NCBI RefSeq assembly: GCF_001625085.1
Contig: NZ_BDAW01000059.1
Coordinates: forward strand, 1-63,309
DNA: 63,309 nucleotides
Origin: Nocardia acidivorans NBRC 108247
Lineage (GTDB): Bacteria > Actinomycetota > Actinomycetes > Mycobacteriales > Mycobacteriaceae
Direction: 5' to 3'
The position numbers were made by a program, and so were the translations under genes. Below, in pieces: positions 60,690-63,309 of the stretch (its first letter is position 1; each line of letters opens with the position of its first letter). A model generated the notes under the pieces. The model did no database searches. It was given only the letters and a program-made list of their open reading frames with translations, and was not told the origin of the DNA.

Positions 60690-61207
60690 CTCTGCGACGC
60701 TACGCCATCGTCGAAGGTGATCTGCATCAGCGTCAGATCCAGCCAGCGGCCGAACTTCTGCCCCACTTCGGGCAGCTGGCCGACGATCGTGAAGCCGAAT
60801 TTCTCGTGCATGGCGATGGAGACGGTATTGGACGTCTCGATGGCCGCGATCATGGCGTGCACCTCGCCCTTGCGGGCGCGCTCGAGCAGTTCGGTCATGA
60901 GGGTGCGGGCCACACCGCGGCGCTGGAATCGATCGGCCACGTACACCGAATTCTCCACGGAGAAGCGATAACCCGACTTCGGCCGGAACTGCCCGTAGCT
61001 GGCGTACCCGGCGACCGCGCCGTCGATCTCGGCCACGAGCACCGGATACCCGGCCGCGATACGAGTCGCGAACCAGGCCTGCCGCTCGGCCAGATCCGCG
61101 GGTTCGGTATCCCAGATGGCGGTCGTCTCGGCGATGGCGTTGTTGTGGATCGCCAGGATCTCCGGCAGATCGCTCTCGCGCGCATCCCGCACCAGCAGTT
61201 CAGTCAC
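60686..61207 (-). CDS. GNAT family N-acetyltransferase (phosphinothricin-acetyltransferase-like)
   Basis: 173 residues from GTG 61207. The GNAT acetyl-CoA site is R-F-Q-R-R-G-V-A-R-T-L near residue 105, preceded by N-S-V-Y-V; the Pat-like start R-D-A-R-E-S-D-L-P-E-I and E-K-F-G-F-T near 145 fit the Pat/YncA group, which acetylates amino acid analogues or methionine sulfone. The upstream frame up to 61294 runs through tandem repeats and is unlikely to be coding. First gene before lipB, overlapping it by 4 nt. Confidence 0.88.
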   Translation of the reverse strand: MTELLVRDARESDLPEILAIHNNAIAETTAIWDTEPADLAERQAWFATRIAAGYPVLVAEIDGAVAGYASYGQFRPKSGYRFSVENSVYVADRFQRRGVARTLMTELLERARKGEVHAMIAAIETSNTVSIAMHEKFGFTIVGQLPEVGQKFGRWLDLTLMQITFDDGVASQR

Positions 61208-61269
61208 CCGCAACACGCTATCCGCGGGCACACTGTGATCTGTATCGCGCCCGTCACAGCCGGGCGAAT

Positions 61270-61321
61270 TTCGACGTCCATGTTCGACGTCCATGTTCGA
61301 CGTCCATGTTCGACGTCAATG
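61270..61321. repeat. Four tandem 13-bp repeats upstream of the GNAT-lipB-lipA operon
   Basis: Units 61270-61282, 61283-61295, 61296-61308 (identical, TTCGACGTCCATG) and 61309-61321 (one base different). Each unit carries a GACGTC palindrome. They lie 63-114 bp upstream of the GNAT start. Confidence 0.92.
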
Positions 61322-61391
61322 TAATGGTGCCGGCATCGCCCGAGTGAGTGCCTGCGTGATTACATGGGTGCGCCCGGCCTCGGGTGGGGGA

Positions 61392-62291
61392 TTAGTTGTT
61401 GCTGCCTATCGTCGCGGACAGGGCCGCGCCGATGGTGTGGTGCCGGAAGGGGTAGCCCGCCTCTTCCAGGGCGGTGGGGATTGCCCTGGGGCCGTGCAGG
61501 ATTCCCTCGTCCGCGAATTCGCCGACGGCGGCGCGCAGCACGAAGGCGGGAACCATCAACGGCGTGGGGCGGTGTAGGGCGCGGCCGATGGCGCGGGTGA
61601 ACTCCGCGTTGGTGACCGGTGCCGGGCCGACCATATTGACCGGGCCGGAAAGGGTTTCGTGGGTGAGGGCGAAGACGATCGCGCCGACCTCGTCGTCCAG
61701 GGAGATCCACGGCGTGTACTGGCGGCCGCTGCCGAGCCTGCCGCCGAGGCCCAAAGAGTAAAGGGGATAGAGCATTCCGAGCATGCCGCCCTGTTTGGCC
61801 AGCACCACCGCGCTGCGCAGCAGAATCGTGCGCACGCCCGCATCGACGGCGGGTGTGGTCGCGGCTTCCCAGTCTCGGCACAGTCCGGCCAGGAATCCCG
61901 TTCCGGCAGGGGAGCTTTCGGTCACGACGCGGTCGCCGCTGCCGCCACCGTAATAGTGCACACCGCTCGCGTTCACGAGTGTCGGCACGCCTTCGGCCGC
62001 GGCGGCGGAGGCCAGTACATCGGTGGAGACGATCCGGCTGTCCCGCAACTCCTGCTTATAGCTGCCGTTCCAGCGCCTGCTGCCGATACCGGCGCCGCAG
62101 AGATTCACCACGGCGTCGGCATCCCGCAGCGTACGGTCGTCGAGGTCGGCACGCGTTGGATCCCAGCGGAATTCATCGCGTGCCCGGGTGGGACGGCGCA
62201 CCAGACGAGTCACCTCGTGCCCGTCGCGGCGCAGAGCCGCGACGAGGGCCGTCCCGATCAGACCGGAGGATCCGGCGACCACGACCTTCAT
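61392..62291 (-). CDS. TIGR01777 family sugar-nucleotide epimerase-like protein (Rv2216 type)
   Basis: 299 residues, SDR fold. NAD(P) motif V-A-G-S-S-G-L-I-G-T-A-L near residue 5, D-A-V-V-N-L-C-G-A-G near 58, and a C-terminal DUF1731 domain (P-T-P-L-M-V-P-A-F-V-L-R then I-P-T-A-L-E-E-A-G-Y-x-F). The catalytic Y-x-x-x-K position is Y-Y-G-G-G here. Often linked to cell-division inhibitor SulA in old annotation, without support. Same position as Rv2216 between lipB and the E2 gene. Confidence 0.94.
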   Translation of the reverse strand: MKVVVAGSSGLIGTALVAALRRDGHEVTRLVRRPTRARDEFRWDPTRADLDDRTLRDADAVVNLCGAGIGSRRWNGSYKQELRDSRIVSTDVLASAAAAEGVPTLVNASGVHYYGGGSGDRVVTESSPAGTGFLAGLCRDWEAATTPAVDAGVRTILLRSAVVLAKQGGMLGMLYPLYSLGLGGRLGSGRQYTPWISLDDEVGAIVFALTHETLSGPVNMVGPAPVTNAEFTRAIGRALHRPTPLMVPAFVLRAAVGEFADEGILHGPRAIPTALEEAGYPFRHHTIGAALSATIGSNN

Positions 62292-62299
62292 ACCGTGCC

Positions 62300-63309
62300 T
62301 TACAGGCCGAGGTCGCCCTCGAAGGCCGCCTCTTCCAGCCGGTGCCGGATGGTGGTGAGGAAGCGGCCCGCGTCGGCGCCGTCGATGAGCCGATGATCGT
62401 AGGTCAGCGGCAGGTAGGCCATCGAGCGGATGCCGATGAATTCGCTGCCGCTGTCGCTGATCACCATGGGGCGCTTGACGATCGCACCGGTGCCCAGCAT
62501 CGCCGACTGCGGCGGGACCAGGATCGGGGTGTCGAACAGCGCGCCCTGCGAGCCGATATTGGTGATGGTGAAGGTACCGCCCGCGAGCTCGTCCGGCTTG
62601 AGGCCGCCGTTGCGCGCCCGGTTGGCGATATCGGCGATGGCGCGAGCCAGGCCCGCCAGCGACAGGTCGTTGGCATTGTGGATGACCGGGGAGAGCAGGC
62701 CCTGCTCGGTGTCCACGGCGATACCCAGGTTGACCACCGAGTGGTAGGTGATCTCCTTGGTGTCCTCGTTGTAGGAGGCGTTGATGTTCGGGTGCACCCC
62801 GAGCGCCTCGATGGCCGCCTTGGCGAAGAACGGCAGGAAGGTGATGTTCACGCCCTCACGAGCCTTGAACGCTTCCTTGGCCTTGGCCCGCAGTGCGACG
62901 ACCTTGGTGAGGTCGACCTCGTGCACCTGGGTGAGCTGCGCGGTGGTTTGCAGCGACTCCCGGGTCTTGGTCGCGGTGATCTGCCGGATGCGGCTGGCCT
63001 TCTGGACCGTGCCGGGCAGGTGCGCCAGGTTCGGCTGCGGCGCGGCCGAGGCGGCGGGCGCGGCCGGAGCGGCGGCGGCCGAGGCCGCAGCGGCGGGAGC
63101 CGGAGCCTTCTTGGCCTCCGCGGCGGCGAGCACATCCTGCTTGCGGATACGCCCGCCGACACCGGAACCGGTGACGGTGGCGAGGTCGACGCCGTTTTCG
63201 GTGGCGAGCTTACGGACCAGCGGGGTCACGTAGGGGCCGCCGCCGTTGGAAGAGACCTCATCGGCCGGGGTGGCCGCGGCCGGAACCGGAGCGGGCTTCG
63301 GGGCCGGAG
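62300..63309 (-). CDS. sucB: Dihydrolipoamide acyltransferase E2 (5' end outside window)
   Basis: C-terminal 336 residues of an E2 subunit (DlaT/SucB type) of the pyruvate/2-oxoglutarate dehydrogenase complex. Visible are the peripheral-subunit-binding domain (P-L-V-R-K-L-A-T-E-N-G-V-D-L, then G-S-G-V-G-G-R-I-R-K-Q-D-V), an Ala/Pro linker and the catalytic acyltransferase domain with the active site D-H-R-L-I-D-G-A-D-A-G-R-F near the end. The lipoyl domains lie beyond the right edge. It is the likely client of lipB and lipA nearby. The frame continues to base 63309 without a stop. Confidence 0.95.
   Translation of the reverse strand, partial: PAPKPAPVPAAATPADEVSSNGGGPYVTPLVRKLATENGVDLATVTGSGVGGRIRKQDVLAAAEAKKAPAPAAAASAAAAPAAPAASAAPQPNLAHLPGTVQKASRIRQITATKTRESLQTTAQLTQVHEVDLTKVVALRAKAKEAFKAREGVNITFLPFFAKAAIEALGVHPNINASYNEDTKEITYHSVVNLGIAVDTEQGLLSPVIHNANDLSLAGLARAIADIANRARNGGLKPDELAGGTFTITNIGSQGALFDTPILVPPQSAMLGTGAIVKRPMVISDSGSEFIGIRSMAYLPLTYDHRLIDGADAGRFLTTIRHRLEEAAFEGDLGL

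Noticed and set aside
61270..61321. CRISPR array
   Set aside because: The 13-bp units are directly adjacent, with no spacers and no cas genes.

Overview
The window is a high-GC actinobacterial chromosome segment, most likely from Nocardia or a close relative. The evidence is a strong G/C bias at third codon positions, GTG/TTG starts, an actinobacterial RNase P RNA, a PPE-like protein and a PtpB-like phosphatase. The gene content and order also follow, as I recall it, the Mycobacterium tuberculosis block Rv2236c-Rv2215: cobD, SURF1, ptpA, cobC, Nif3-like, zinc-ribbon protein, RNase H/phosphatase, (CHAD), panB, Hip1-like hydrolase, glnA2, glnE, glnA1, RDD protein, DUF4191 protein, lipA, lipB, epimerase, dlaT/sucB. 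Assignments come from reading motifs and known gene order; no database search was possible.

Region by region. 1-8.1 kb: partial cobD, then the overlapping ptpA-SURF1 pair, a secreted protein, the cobC-like aminotransferase, a Nif3-family protein, OsmC, the coiled-coil zinc-ribbon protein and the RNase H/phosphatase fusion. 8.1-17 kb: a hydrolase, rnpB, a stomatin-like protein with a 36-residue membrane peptide behind it, an RNB ribonuclease, membrane proteins, and a tightly packed lipoprotein-prolyl aminopeptidase-CHAD operon. 17-24.3 kb: panB, a Hip1-like lipoprotein hydrolase, glnA2 and glnE. 24.3-40.4 kb is more variable: cupin, PPE-like protein, methyltransferase followed by a broken VOC gene, lipases and peptidases, a WD40 Ser/Thr kinase, an MpaB-type oxygenase, a SigJ-like sigma factor, a TetR regulator next to an internally deleted KstD-like gene, and a secreted PtpB-like phosphatase. 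glnA1 (40.5-41.9 kb) has a GlnR-type box upstream and a perfect hairpin downstream.

42.0-51.8 kb is an accessory island that separates glnA1 from the RDD gene, which is its neighbour in M. tuberculosis. It holds remnants of IS3, ISL3 and IS481 elements, one complete-looking 1,102-bp IS5-family element, a lower-GC cluster that looks like a decayed toxin/immunity locus (a truncated muramidase-like ORF and two paralogous genes flanking a DUF6572 gene), one phage minor-tail-like gene and at least two further broken genes. 51.8-63.3 kb returns to core synteny, interrupted by an esterase and a three-gene redox module (small sulfite-oxidase-fold molybdoenzyme, FAD reductase, DUF6510 zinc ribbon). 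It continues with DUF4191, an EF-G-like GTPase, lipA, lipB-GNAT, an epimerase and the E2 acyltransferase.

How the genes work together: glnA1, glnA2 and glnE form the nitrogen-assimilation core (GlnE adenylylates Tyr406 of GlnA1). lipB makes lipoyl-ACP-derived protein, lipA inserts sulfur, and the adjacent E2 protein is the likely lipoylated client. cobD and the CobC-like aminotransferase belong to cobalamin synthesis.
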